A stretch of DNA of 64,000 nucleotides. It comes from CAVQGM01 sp963712065. Lineage in GTDB: Bacteria > Actinomycetota > Acidimicrobiia > Acidimicrobiales > Acidimicrobilacustridaceae. Under the pieces are notes generated by a model. It searched no databases and was not told the DNA's origin. It saw only the letters and a list, made by a program, of their open reading frames with translations. This document shows positions 8,495-16,783 of this stretch, one piece after another. Each line of letters opens with the position of its first letter. The stretch's first letter is position 1. Location: positions 1,054,001-1,118,000 of the forward strand of contig CAVQGM010000001.1 of assembly GCA_963712065.1 (NCBI GenBank). The letters run 5' to 3'. The translations under genes were made by a program, and so were the position numbers.

Positions 8495-8792
8495 CGACGC
8501 CCTGGCCGGGGCCGCCCGGATCGCACTCCCACACCAGGCCTGCCGGTGCTCCTCGCACGAGAGCCCGGTGCGCTGCGGTGTGGCGCCGCCGGCGCAGTTC
8601 CACTTGGTGCCGCCGAGGATCCGGTAGGTGAACCCCGGGGACCCGGACCCCGAGCGTGTCGGCCGCCCCCAGGGCGCCCTACGGGCCGTCGCCGACGACG
8701 GCCGGCGCGGCCAGCGCCTGGCGCCAGAGACCCAGAGCCAGCGCCAGAGCGGTCGCTCTGACACCGAGCTTCAACAGGTCACGGCGCTCCAT
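8481..8792 (-). pseudogene. Degraded PhoX/DUF839 phosphatase remnant
   Basis: Reading from the ATG at 8792 gives a twin-arginine signal (MERRDLLKLG... with an AAPAVVGDGP end). A TAG at 8679-8681 then interrupts what should be a PYGALGAADTLGVRVP segment. A frame change after VRVP leads to GFTYRILGGTKWNCAGGATP, and another frame change leads to LSCEEH and then GLVWECDPGGPGQGVVS before a stop at 8481. In intact PhoX proteins the RILGGT-NCAGG-TPWGTWLSCEE-VWECDP segments lie far downstream of the N-terminus, so about 50 codons are also deleted. It retains one nonsense codon, at least two frameshifts, an internal deletion and loss of the C-terminal two thirds. Confidence 0.8.
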
Positions 8793-9214
8793 GAGCCGGA
8801 TCACAACATGCGGATTCGTCGTTCCGATGACCCCCGACCGAACAGCGGGTGAAGGTCGGAGGGCGATCCGGCGACGCACCCCACCGCGGCCGGTGGGCGC
8901 TCCCAGACCCGCAGCGGGCCGAGCATCCGGGCGCCGAGCTCGATCGCGGTACCCCGGTCCCCGCCAGCCTCGTACCCGACGATCGGGACACCCGGCGCCA
9001 CGACGTCACACCACGACGCGCTGGGACACCCACCCCACCCGCCGGTGACGACGGGATCGACCAAGACCTCATCGACATCGACCCCGACACCCCCGAGATC
9101 GATGAACCGGTGGTGACGGACGACGTCGGGGTCGGGCTCGGCCCCGAGGGCGACCTGGGCGGACGCCCCCCGACGGTGAGGACGGTCCCCGTCCCCGTCC
9201 CCGCTCGTGCGAGG
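8793..9214. other. Gene-poor 420-bp stretch with a possible decayed minus-strand ORF
   Basis: No gene can be assigned with confidence. The plus frame is open into the next membrane protein from a GTG at 8849, but it would add a proline/arginine/aspartate-rich leader without hydrophobic residues. In the minus frame, 8810-9160 reads as protein-like sequence with aromatic residues and cysteines (for example WCDVVAPGVPIVGYEAGGD, then GTAIELGARMLGPLRVWER) and normal G/C third positions, but it has no obvious start. Together with the PhoX remnant beside it, this may be an eroding gene patch. Confidence 0.4.
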
Positions 9215-11272
9215 ATGCCTGCCGTGGAGGTGGTGGAGCCGACACCCGACGGAGGGGCGACGGAGCCGACCTCGCCACCCGCCCGATGGCGGCGCGTGGC
9301 GCCGTTGGCCGGCCTCGCCGTGCTGGCGATGGTCCTCGCCGTCGTCGTGCGAGCGTGGCTCGTCCCCCTCGGCACCGGCAACGCGGACGAAGGCGTCTAC
9401 GTGCAGCAGTCCGAGTGGCTGCGCAGCGGACAGCTCACGGTGTCGACAGACGACGTCGAACCGTTCTTCCGCCCGTGGCTCACCGGCGAGCGCGACGGCC
9501 GGGTGTTCTTCCAGTACCAACCGGCGTGGCCCGCCGTCATCGCCGTGACCGACGCCGCGACGGGCCTCCCTTGGCTGGCGTCGGTGCTGTGCTTCGGCGG
9601 CCTCGTCGTCGCCGTCCACGCGCTCGCCCTCGAGGCACTCCGCTCGCGTCGCACCGCACTCGTCGCCGCCGCCCTCACCGCGCTCAGCCCGCTGTTCGTC
9701 CTCCACGCCGCCCTCACCCTCGCCTACCTGTTCACGACCCTGCTCGCGACCCTTGCCCTGTGGTGTGGCCTGCACGTCGCCCACGACCTGGCTGAGGGCG
9801 ACCCGGACCCGTCACCCAGGGCCATCCCGTTCCCCCGTCACCTCGGCTGGCCGCTGGCCACCGGCGCCCTCCTCGGCGTGCTGCTCCTGACCCGTCCCCT
9901 CGACGCCGCCCTCACGGCGGGGCTGGTGGGGCTGGCCGTGCTCGTGTTGGGAACCACCTCGCCCAGGCGGCTGTTGGCCATCGGCATGGTGGCGGCGGTC
10001 GCAGGCGCCCCGTTCCTCCTGTTGGCCGCGTGGCACAACCTGCGGGTGACCGGCTCGCCGGCCCGGTTCCCGCTCACCACCAGCGATCCACTCAATCGGT
10101 TCGGCTTCGGAGACCGGCGCATGCAGATCGGCACGACCCCGATCGAGTACCCGATCGATGAAGCGTGGCGCTCGCTCGGCGACAACCTCCGGGGGGCGAT
10201 CGGCTGGGTGTTCGGCGGCGGCGTCGCCGTCGCCCTGGCGGTGGTCGCGGTCGTCCTGCCGCGACGGCGGGGAACCCGCATGGTGCTGCTCGCCGCCATC
10301 GTCGTCTACCCGGCGGCGTACTTCTTCTGGTGGGCCACGTCGCTTGCCGCCAACGGGGCGACGAACGGCTTGGGCCCCCACTACTACGTTCCCGCGTTCG
10401 TCCCGCTGATCGTGCTCACCGCCGACGGGATCTGTCACCTGTGGGACGGAGCGCATCGCCGACTGACGGCCTCGTGGCAAGGGGTAGCGCTCGCCGGACT
10501 GCTGGTCACGGTGCTGGTCGGCGCCACCCTGCTCAACCTGCCCGACAAGGTCGACTCGAACCGGGCGGTCACCGGGCTGTTCGAGTCGGTTGACGACGCC
10601 CTGCCCGACGATCTCGACGACGCCGTGGTCATCATCCGGATCGGGGACCCCTCCCCGTTCGTGGAGGTGCGCTTCCCGTTCCTGTTCAACGGACCCGATC
10701 TCGACGGCCCAGTCATCTGGGCCGGTGACCTGGGCAACGAGAACGCCCTGCTCTTGGCCGACACCGACCGTCAGGTCTACCTGCTGCATCGCCAGCTCGA
10801 GCCGGGCGACGACCTGCTCGCCCCGTCGGTGGTGCTCACTCCGCTCCAGGTGGGGCGGGGTGGCACGATCGAGCTGTCGGCAACCGTCGGAGCCCCGTGG
10901 GGCGACGGCCTCACCGGCGCCCGGGTGAGCGTCGACGGCGTCGGTGGTGGAGTGCCGCTCCCCAACACCGGCGAGGCCCTGTCGGCGACGCTCGTGGCCG
11001 CAGGGACCCTCGCGGCCGACGAGGACGTGGACGTGGACGACCCGAGCCGTCTCGTGCTCGACGCCGGGCCCCACGAGGTGACGCTTTCGGTCGACCGGGA
11101 GACCCCCTCCGGCACCGAGGTGTGGGAGCGCCGGTACGAGGTGATGGTGACCGACGACGGCGAGGTGCTGGCGGTCCACCCGGGCCTCGGCTGGCACCGC
11201 GTCGACTTCGGTACCGGTCCGATCTGGATCGCCGAGGAGGTCAGCCAGGTGCTGGCCGACGTGGGTCCCTGA
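9215..11272 (+). CDS. GT-C-like membrane protein with extracytoplasmic C-terminal domain
   Basis: The 685-residue protein starts with a short cytoplasmic tail and a first helix (residues about 30-50), then GNADEGVYVQQSEWL, an acidic periplasmic-loop motif as in ArnT/PMT-type glycosyltransferases. About ten helices follow to residue 450. The last 230 residues are soluble and beta-rich. I chose the ATG at 9215, just before the hydrophilic tail; the frame is open upstream to a GTG at 8849, but that extension has no membrane or domain signal. Function is probably transfer of a lipid-linked sugar outside the cell; substrate is unknown. Confidence 0.65.
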   Translation: MPAVEVVEPTPDGGATEPTSPPARWRRVAPLAGLAVLAMVLAVVVRAWLVPLGTGNADEGVYVQQSEWLRSGQLTVSTDDVEPFFRPWLTGERDGRVFFQYQPAWPAVIAVTDAATGLPWLASVLCFGGLVVAVHALALEALRSRRTALVAAALTALSPLFVLHAALTLAYLFTTLLATLALWCGLHVAHDLAEGDPDPSPRAIPFPRHLGWPLATGALLGVLLLTRPLDAALTAGLVGLAVLVLGTTSPRRLLAIGMVAAVAGAPFLLLAAWHNLRVTGSPARFPLTTSDPLNRFGFGDRRMQIGTTPIEYPIDEAWRSLGDNLRGAIGWVFGGGVAVALAVVAVVLPRRRGTRMVLLAAIVVYPAAYFFWWATSLAANGATNGLGPHYYVPAFVPLIVLTADGICHLWDGAHRRLTASWQGVALAGLLVTVLVGATLLNLPDKVDSNRAVTGLFESVDDALPDDLDDAVVIIRIGDPSPFVEVRFPFLFNGPDLDGPVIWAGDLGNENALLLADTDRQVYLLHRQLEPGDDLLAPSVVLTPLQVGRGGTIELSATVGAPWGDGLTGARVSVDGVGGGVPLPNTGEALSATLVAAGTLAADEDVDVDDPSRLVLDAGPHEVTLSVDRETPSGTEVWERRYEVMVTDDGEVLAVHPGLGWHRVDFGTGPIWIAEEVSQVLADVGP

Positions 11273-11283
11273 ACGGTGTGGCG

Positions 11284-11901
11284 TCAGCCGCCTCTCGACG
11301 TTCCCCGCCGCAGCAGGCCGAAGGCGAAGTCGGGGCCGTTGCCCTCGACGTAGGCGAGCCGCACCCACAGCAGGGCCAGCTCCTCGAGCCGCCGGGCCAT
11401 GGTGAGGGGGCCCACGTCGGTCGCGTCGAAGCCGAGGGCCTCGGCCAGGTAGATCACGACCTCCTTGGCGTCGGGATCGTCACCGGCGACCGGCATCCAC
11501 ACGGCGGCGCCCCCATAGCCCGGGTCGGCCATGTTCGCGGCCCCCGTCGTGTTGAACGCCTTCACCACCCGACCGCCGGTGGCCAGGGCTTGCACCACCT
11601 CGGCCCCCGAGGGATCGGCGACCAGCCCGCTCATGCCGTCGGCCAGGGGGTTGGTGGCGTCGACGAGCACGGCGTCGCCGAGATCGCCCAGCTCGCGCAC
11701 GACGTCGCCGACGGCCCCCCATGGCAGGGCGAGGAGCACGAGGCCGGCCCCTCGGACCGCCTCGGCCGGAGCCGCGGTGGCACCGACCTCGGCATGCCGG
11801 GCCGGGTCGCGTACGCCGTAGACGACCTCCTCTCCGAGGTCCGCGAACCTGCCCCCGAGGGTGGATCCCACCCGACCTGCTCCGATGACGGCGATCTTCA
11901 T
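11284..11901 (-). CDS. NADP/F420-type dinucleotide-binding dehydrogenase (Fno-like)
   Basis: This 205-residue Rossmann protein begins MKIAVIGAGRVGSTLGGRFA and continues VVYGVRDPARH, LVLLALPW, VLVDATNPL and GRVVKAFNTTGAANM. This is the NADP oxidoreductase coenzyme F420-dependent (Fno-like) pattern. True Fno transfers hydride between F420H2 and NADP; small relatives act on other substrates, so the reaction is not certain. F420 is common in actinobacteria. The gene is convergent with the membrane protein ending at 11272. The 144 bases between its start and the next minus-strand gene show no feature. Confidence 0.85.
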   Translation of the reverse strand: MKIAVIGAGRVGSTLGGRFADLGEEVVYGVRDPARHAEVGATAAPAEAVRGAGLVLLALPWGAVGDVVRELGDLGDAVLVDATNPLADGMSGLVADPSGAEVVQALATGGRVVKAFNTTGAANMADPGYGGAAVWMPVAGDDPDAKEVVIYLAEALGFDATDVGPLTMARRLEELALLWVRLAYVEGNGPDFAFGLLRRGTSRGG

Positions 11902-12045
11902 CCACGCGCCTCCTGGTCGACGATGGAACGCTCCGCCCGCACGGCGACGCCACGCACGAGCAGCGGTGTCACCCGGACGAGTATGGCGCGAGGGGGATGG
12001 CGGCGGTCCGTGCGCGACCGTCGGTCGGCGGCCGATCGACCCGAC

Positions 12046-12486
12046 TCAGCGCACGAACGTCCACCACAGGCTGAGCCCGATCCCGACCACACCCACGGTG
12101 GCGCTCGCCCCGATGAAGTACGGGGAGACCTGGCCGTCCTCGCCCTCGGGGAGCCGCTCGCGCACCCGCTCGAGGAGTCGGGCGGCCCACGGCACGTCGA
12201 CGGCCAGCAGCACCAGACCCATGGCCAGGACCACGAGCCCCGGCCCCGGCAGGACCAGGAGGGCGAGGCCGAGGAGGCACAGCAGCGTGCCGCCGGTCAT
12301 GCGGACGAGGCGCCGGATGACCCCCCGCTTGGCCTCGGCGCGGGTCTCCTCGCGGCGGCCGGTGGCCTGCTCGGCCTCGATGGCCGCCTCCTCGAGCGCT
12401 TCGAGGTCGTCGCGCAGCTCCTCGCGGAGGTGCTCGAACCGATGCGGGTGCTCCGGGTCGTGGTGGTGCTCGTCGGTCATGCTCAT
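12046..12486 (-). CDS. PGPGW-family transmembrane protein
   Basis: The 146-residue protein has an acidic/histidine-rich, coiled-coil-prone N-terminus (residues 1-55) and then a membrane region with LLVLPGPGLVVLAMGLVLL, the signature of the PGPGW (TIGR02611-like) family. A further C-terminal helix follows (residues about 122-143). Function is unknown. Its ATG overlaps the stop of the HtpX-like gene by four bases (ATGA), so it is translated with the protease and may share its membrane quality-control role. Confidence 0.85.
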   Translation of the reverse strand: MSMTDEHHHDPEHPHRFEHLREELRDDLEALEEAAIEAEQATGRREETRAEAKRGVIRRLVRMTGGTLLCLLGLALLVLPGPGLVVLAMGLVLLAVDVPWAARLLERVRERLPEGEDGQVSPYFIGASATVGVVGIGLSLWWTFVR

Positions 12487-13343
12487 CCCGTCACCGCCGG
12501 TCGCATGGCACGAAGCCGGGCGATGCGGTCCTCCATCGGTGGGTGGGTCATGAACAGCTTGCTCGTCTTCACCCTACGGCCGCTCAGCGGGTTCACGATG
12601 TAGGCGCTGGCCTGGGCCGGGTTGACGTCTGCCGGCACCCGGGACGCCGTCGCCTCGAGCTTCTCGAGCGCCCGGGCGAGGGGCTCCGGGTCGCCGAGGA
12701 TCTCGGCCCCCGCCCGGTCGGCCTCGTACTCCCTCGACCGCGACAGCGCGAGCTGCAGGATCGTCGCCGCGATCGGAGCGACCAGGGCGATCAGCAGTGC
12801 GGCGAACGGGCTCGGCGAGTCCTCGTCGTCCCCGCCGCCGAACATGCCGGCGAACATGGCGATGTTGGCCACGAACGAGATGCCGGTGGCGACGGCGGCG
12901 GCGACCGACCCGATGAGGATGTCGCGGTGGCGGATGTGGCCGACCTCGTGGGCCACGACACCGGCGAGCTCGTCACGGGTGGTCACCTCGAGCAGGCCCC
13001 GAGTGACCGCCACCACCGCGTTGTCCGGGTTGCGACCGGTGGCGAAGGCGTTCGGCTGGGGACTGTCGATGAAGTACACCCGGGGCATCGGCACGTCGGC
13101 CCGGCCGGCGACCTCGCGCACCACCTCGTGCAGACGGGGGAGCTCGGCCTCGGTGACCGGCACGGCGCCGGCCGAGCGGATGGCGAGGGCATCGCTCTTC
13201 CAGTAGCTGGCCCCGCAGATGACGAAGCCGAGGCCGAGGCCGATCACGGCACCGGTGGTGCCACCGAGCAGCGATCCGACGGCGACCAGCAGGCCACCGA
13301 TGGCGGCGAGCAGCACCGCGGTCTTGGCGACGTTGCGGAACAT
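12483..13343 (-). CDS. htpX: HtpX-like M48 membrane metalloprotease
   Basis: This 286-residue zinc protease has two N-terminal helices (residues about 8-45), the catalytic AHEVGHIRHRD motif (His132, Glu133, His136) and the third zinc ligand in SREYEADRAGA (about Glu205). A second helix pair lies between them. The C-terminus has the THPPMEDRIARL signature of HtpX. HtpX degrades damaged membrane proteins. A GAAAGGAGA ribosome-binding site supports the ATG at 13343. The downstream PGPGW gene overlaps by four bases; the zinc-ribbon gene lies 32 bases upstream. Confidence 0.93.
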   Translation of the reverse strand: MFRNVAKTAVLLAAIGGLLVAVGSLLGGTTGAVIGLGLGFVICGASYWKSDALAIRSAGAVPVTEAELPRLHEVVREVAGRADVPMPRVYFIDSPQPNAFATGRNPDNAVVAVTRGLLEVTTRDELAGVVAHEVGHIRHRDILIGSVAAAVATGISFVANIAMFAGMFGGGDDEDSPSPFAALLIALVAPIAATILQLALSRSREYEADRAGAEILGDPEPLARALEKLEATASRVPADVNPAQASAYIVNPLSGRRVKTSKLFMTHPPMEDRIARLRAMRPAVTG

Positions 13344-13375
13344 GGGATGCGTCTCCTTTCGAGGGGCGTCGTGGC

Positions 13376-13753
13376 TCAGAAGTCGAAGATCTCGTCGAGG
13401 AAGCCCTTGCGCTTCTTGCGCTTGTGGCCCGGATGCCCGTAGTCGTACGGCGAGCCGTAGCCCCCGGCCGGATACGTGGCGACGGGCTGGGGCGGGGCCT
13501 GTGGGTACGGCGCCGGCGCCGGCGGTGGGGGTGCGGCAACCGCGGCCGGCTGAGGTGCCGGAGCGGCGGCCGGCTGAGGTGCCGGAGCGGCGGCCGGGGC
13601 GGCCTGGGCCTCGAACTGGTGGCTGCGCTCGATGATCTTGTCGAGCTCACCGCGATCGAGCCAGACGCCGCGACAGGTGGGGCAGTAGTCGATCTCGACG
13701 CCCTGACGTTCACTCATCACGAGCGGGGTGGCGCAGTCGTTGGGGCACTTCAC
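13376..13753 (-). CDS. Zinc-ribbon (zf-TFIIB) protein with proline/alanine-rich linker
   Basis: The 125-residue product opens with a zf-TFIIB ribbon: KCPNDCATPLVM, then DYCPTCRGVWLDRGELDKII. The pairs Cys3/Cys7 and Cys20-x-x-Cys23 would bind zinc; the first pair has an extra residue compared with the usual CxxC. Residues about 50-105 are low-complexity Pro/Ala with a short duplicated AAAPAPQP segment. The end HKRKKRKGFLDEIFDF is the conserved tail of this family. GTG at 13753 is chosen because GGAGGTCACC precedes it; an upstream start would only add a proline-rich leader. It is probably co-transcribed with the P-type ATPase, 13 bases upstream. Role unknown. Confidence 0.85.
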   Translation of the reverse strand: MKCPNDCATPLVMSERQGVEIDYCPTCRGVWLDRGELDKIIERSHQFEAQAAPAAAPAPQPAAAPAPQPAAVAAPPPPAPAPYPQAPPQPVATYPAGGYGSPYDYGHPGHKRKKRKGFLDEIFDF

Positions 13754-13766
13754 GGTGACCTCCGGG

Positions 13767-16454
13767 TCAGTGGGGGATGGCGGTGGAGGGAGCCGGCGTG
13801 GGGGTGGCGTCGTCGCCACGCGACACGAGCCGGGTGACGAGCTTGCGGAGCTCGTCGAGCGGGATGATCAGGACCGCAACACCGAGGCACAGCAGCCACT
13901 GCTCGAGCGACAGGGTCTCGGTGTCGAAGATCGACTGCATCGGGGACCACTTGGTGGCCAGCACCTGGAGCAGCACCACGATCCCGACGGCGGCCCAGAC
14001 CTTGCCGTTGGTGAACGTGTACCGACTGAACACCGAGCCGTGCGGCACCCGGGCGTTGAACACGTTGGCCATCTGGAAGAGCACGAACGTGGTGAACGTC
14101 ATGGTGAGGGCGACGGGCTCACCCCACTGCGACTCGGCATAGACGTACAGACCGAGGGTCCCGCCGGCCATGATCACGGCGCCGTAGATCATCGGGATGA
14201 GCCGGCGGGGGGTGAGGATGGCCTCGTCCTGGCTGCGGGGTTCGCGCTCCATGACGTTGGGCGCCGGTGGGTCGATGCCGAGGGTCATGGCCGGCGGGCC
14301 GTCGGCGATGATGTTGACCCAGAGCACCTGGATCGCCGTGAACGGCACGGGCAGCCCGATGATGCTGGCGGAGAGGATCGTGGCGATGGCGCCGAGGTTG
14401 GTCGTGAGCTGGAAGCGGACGAACTTGACGATGTTGTCGTAGATGGTGCGGCCGCGCTCGACGGCGCCGACGATCGTGGCGAAGTTGTCGTCGGCCAGCA
14501 CCATGTCGCCGGCCTCCTTGGTCACCTCGGTGCCGGTGATGCCCATCGCCACCCCGATGTCGGCGCTGCGGAGGGCGGCGGCGTCGTTGACCCCGTCACC
14601 CGTCATGGCGACGACGTCGCCGTTGGCCTTGAGCGCCCGGACGACCCGCACCTTGTGCTCCGGTGAGACCCGAGCGCACACGCCGATCTCGCCGATCTGG
14701 GCGGCCAGCTCGTCGTCGGTCATGCGCTCGATCTCGTCCCCGGCGACGACGCGGCCGCGGATGTGGAGCTCCTTGGCGATCGCCGCGGCGGTGGAAGCGT
14801 GGTCACCGGTGATCATCTTCACGTCGATGCCGGCGCTCCGGCACAGGTCGATGGCGTCGCGGGCCTCGCTGCGCGGCGGGTCGACGATGCCGACGAGGGC
14901 GTCCAACGTGAGCCCGTCGATCCAGCGGTCGGGGTCGGCCACGACGCCCGAGTCGTCGAGCACCTCGTCGGGCACCAGGCGGCGGGAGGCGACGGCCAGC
15001 ACCCGCAGGCCGTTCCGGGCGAGGGCCTCGTTGTCGGCGTGCACGGCGTCGGTGTCGATCGCCTGCTCGAGCCCGTCGGCGTCGCGCCGGGCCGCGCACC
15101 GGGCCAGCAGCACGTCGGGCGCGCCCTTGACGTGGACGACCACGTCGTCGCCGTCGCGGTGGTAGGTGGCCATGAACTTGGTGGCCGAGTCGAAGGGGAC
15201 CTCGCCGATGCGGGGATGGGCGGCCCGGTCGGCGGCCACGTCGATGCCGGCCTCGGCGGCGGCGACGACGATGGCCCCCTCGGTCGGATCGCCCACGTAG
15301 CCGCCGTCGGGGACCAGCGCGGCGTCGTTGCACAGAGAGCCGGCCCGGAGGCCCACGGCGGGGTCACCGACCACGTCGCGCACCGTCATGCGGTTGAGGG
15401 TGAGGGTCCCGGTCTTGTCGGAGCAGATGACCGTCGTCGAGCCGAGGGTCTCGACCGAGTGGAGTCGCTTCACGATGGCGTTGCGCTTGGCCATCTGGCT
15501 GACGCCGATCGCCAGGGTGACGGTGACGACTGCCGGGAGGCCCTCGGGGATCGCGGCGACGGCGAGGGCCACGGCACCGAGGGCAGCGTCGGCGAACGTC
15601 TCGCCCTGCACGAGCTGGAGGACGAACACGAGGCTCACGGCGGCCACGGCGATGATCGCCAGGCGCTTGCCCAGCGTGTCGAGCTGGCGTTGCAGCGGCG
15701 TGGGGCCCGGGTCGCCTTCGTTGAGCAGCTCGGCCACCTTCCCCATCTCGGTGGCCATACCGGTGTCGGTCACCAGCAGCTCGGCACGACCCCGCACCAC
15801 GGTGGTGTTCATGAAGCCGAGGTTCTTGCGCTCGCCGAGGGGGAGGTCGCCACCGGCGCCCCCGTCACCGGAGATGGGGTCGACGGTCTTGTCGACCGGC
15901 ACCGACTCGCCGGTGAGGGCCGACTCGTCGACCGACGCGTTCACCGCCACCAGGAGCCGACCGTCGGCGGGGACCCGATCGCCGGCCTCGAGCATCACGA
16001 CGTCCCCGGGCACGAGGTCCTCGGTGGAGACCTCCTGCAGCGTGCCGCCCCGCCGCACCTTGACCCGAGCGACGAGCATCTCCTTCAGCGCGTCCATGGC
16101 CGACTCGGCCTTGGCCTCCTGGACATAGCCGAGGACGGCGTTGATCAACAGGACGATGAAGATGACGATGGGGTCCTTGACGTCGCCCACCATCCCGGCG
16201 AGCACGGCGGCGCCGATCAGGATGTAGACGATCCCGCTGCGGAACTGGTCGAGGAACTTCTTCCACGCCGGGCGGGTGGGGGGCTCGGCCAGGCGGTTGG
16301 GGCCGATCTCGCCTCGCCGGCGCTCGACCTCCTCGGGGGTCAGGCCGACCACCGGGTCGACCCCCATGGCCTCGGCCACCCCTTCCCCCGGCACCTGCCA
16401 CCACGACGGGCGCGCGGCGGCGGGAACGGCGGCGGACGACGCGATCAAGGACAC
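13767..16454 (-). CDS. P2-type cation-transporting ATPase (Ca2+-ATPase family)
   Basis: This 895-residue P-type ATPase has all catalytic motifs: TGES (181-184), SDKTGTLT with phospho-acceptor Asp346, KGAPD in the nucleotide domain, and MTGDGVNDAAAL. Helix M4 carries AAIPEGLP (Glu304), the calcium-site signature. In M5 the sequence is TTNLGAI, with Ala689 where SERCA has the site-I glutamate, and in M6 VNIIADG keeps Asn714 and Asp718. M8 shows FVLFQMAN with Gln rather than Glu. This is the plasma-membrane (PMCA-like) pattern and predicts one calcium per cycle, probably export. Ten helices and full length are present. It leads the minus-strand group with the zinc-ribbon and HtpX genes. Confidence 0.92.
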   Translation of the reverse strand: MSLIASSAAVPAAARPSWWQVPGEGVAEAMGVDPVVGLTPEEVERRRGEIGPNRLAEPPTRPAWKKFLDQFRSGIVYILIGAAVLAGMVGDVKDPIVIFIVLLINAVLGYVQEAKAESAMDALKEMLVARVKVRRGGTLQEVSTEDLVPGDVVMLEAGDRVPADGRLLVAVNASVDESALTGESVPVDKTVDPISGDGGAGGDLPLGERKNLGFMNTTVVRGRAELLVTDTGMATEMGKVAELLNEGDPGPTPLQRQLDTLGKRLAIIAVAAVSLVFVLQLVQGETFADAALGAVALAVAAIPEGLPAVVTVTLAIGVSQMAKRNAIVKRLHSVETLGSTTVICSDKTGTLTLNRMTVRDVVGDPAVGLRAGSLCNDAALVPDGGYVGDPTEGAIVVAAAEAGIDVAADRAAHPRIGEVPFDSATKFMATYHRDGDDVVVHVKGAPDVLLARCAARRDADGLEQAIDTDAVHADNEALARNGLRVLAVASRRLVPDEVLDDSGVVADPDRWIDGLTLDALVGIVDPPRSEARDAIDLCRSAGIDVKMITGDHASTAAAIAKELHIRGRVVAGDEIERMTDDELAAQIGEIGVCARVSPEHKVRVVRALKANGDVVAMTGDGVNDAAALRSADIGVAMGITGTEVTKEAGDMVLADDNFATIVGAVERGRTIYDNIVKFVRFQLTTNLGAIATILSASIIGLPVPFTAIQVLWVNIIADGPPAMTLGIDPPAPNVMEREPRSQDEAILTPRRLIPMIYGAVIMAGGTLGLYVYAESQWGEPVALTMTFTTFVLFQMANVFNARVPHGSVFSRYTFTNGKVWAAVGIVVLLQVLATKWSPMQSIFDTETLSLEQWLLCLGVAVLIIPLDELRKLVTRLVSRGDDATPTPAPSTAIPH

Positions 16455-16665
16455 GGGCTTCTCCGGTCAGAGCAGGGACAGGTTGTGACCGGAGGTCTCC
16501 CCCACTCGCCGGGGCGAGCCAGCGGCACCGGGCCGAAGCCGTGATGACGGCACCGCTGTGAGGTGGGGTACTCCCCTCGCTGTCGGCCAGTGTGCGGGTA
16601 CCGGCCGCCGAATGCAACCTCTTCGCACGAATTCCACTTCTGGTTTCCCCACCCCATTCCCCGTT

Positions 16666-16709
16666 CTGGTAGGCGAAACCCGTGCCAGAGCACCGGTTTC
16701 GCCTGCCAG
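16666..16709. repeat. 15-bp-stem inverted repeat in the ATPase/ada spacer
   Basis: CTGGTAGGCGAAACC (16666-16680) and GGTTTCGCCTGCCAG (16695-16709) are inverted copies with one G-U-type mismatch and a 14-base loop. Two direct GCCAGTTCGGG copies sit at 16704 and 16724. The spacer 16455-16783 between the divergent ATPase and ada genes contains no ORF with domain support. The CCAGTTCG end links it to similar inverted repeats at 34263 and 62331. Confidence 0.55.
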
Positions 16710-16783
16710 TTCGGGTCTGGAGGGCCAGTTCGGGGGCAAGGATCGGGACGACGGGATGCGGCGCCCGGCGTACGGTGCCAGCC

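Noticed and set aside
8849..9214. Upstream GTG start for the second membrane protein
   Set aside because: It would add a 122-residue charged, proline-rich leader before the first helix; the ATG at 9215 is preferred.
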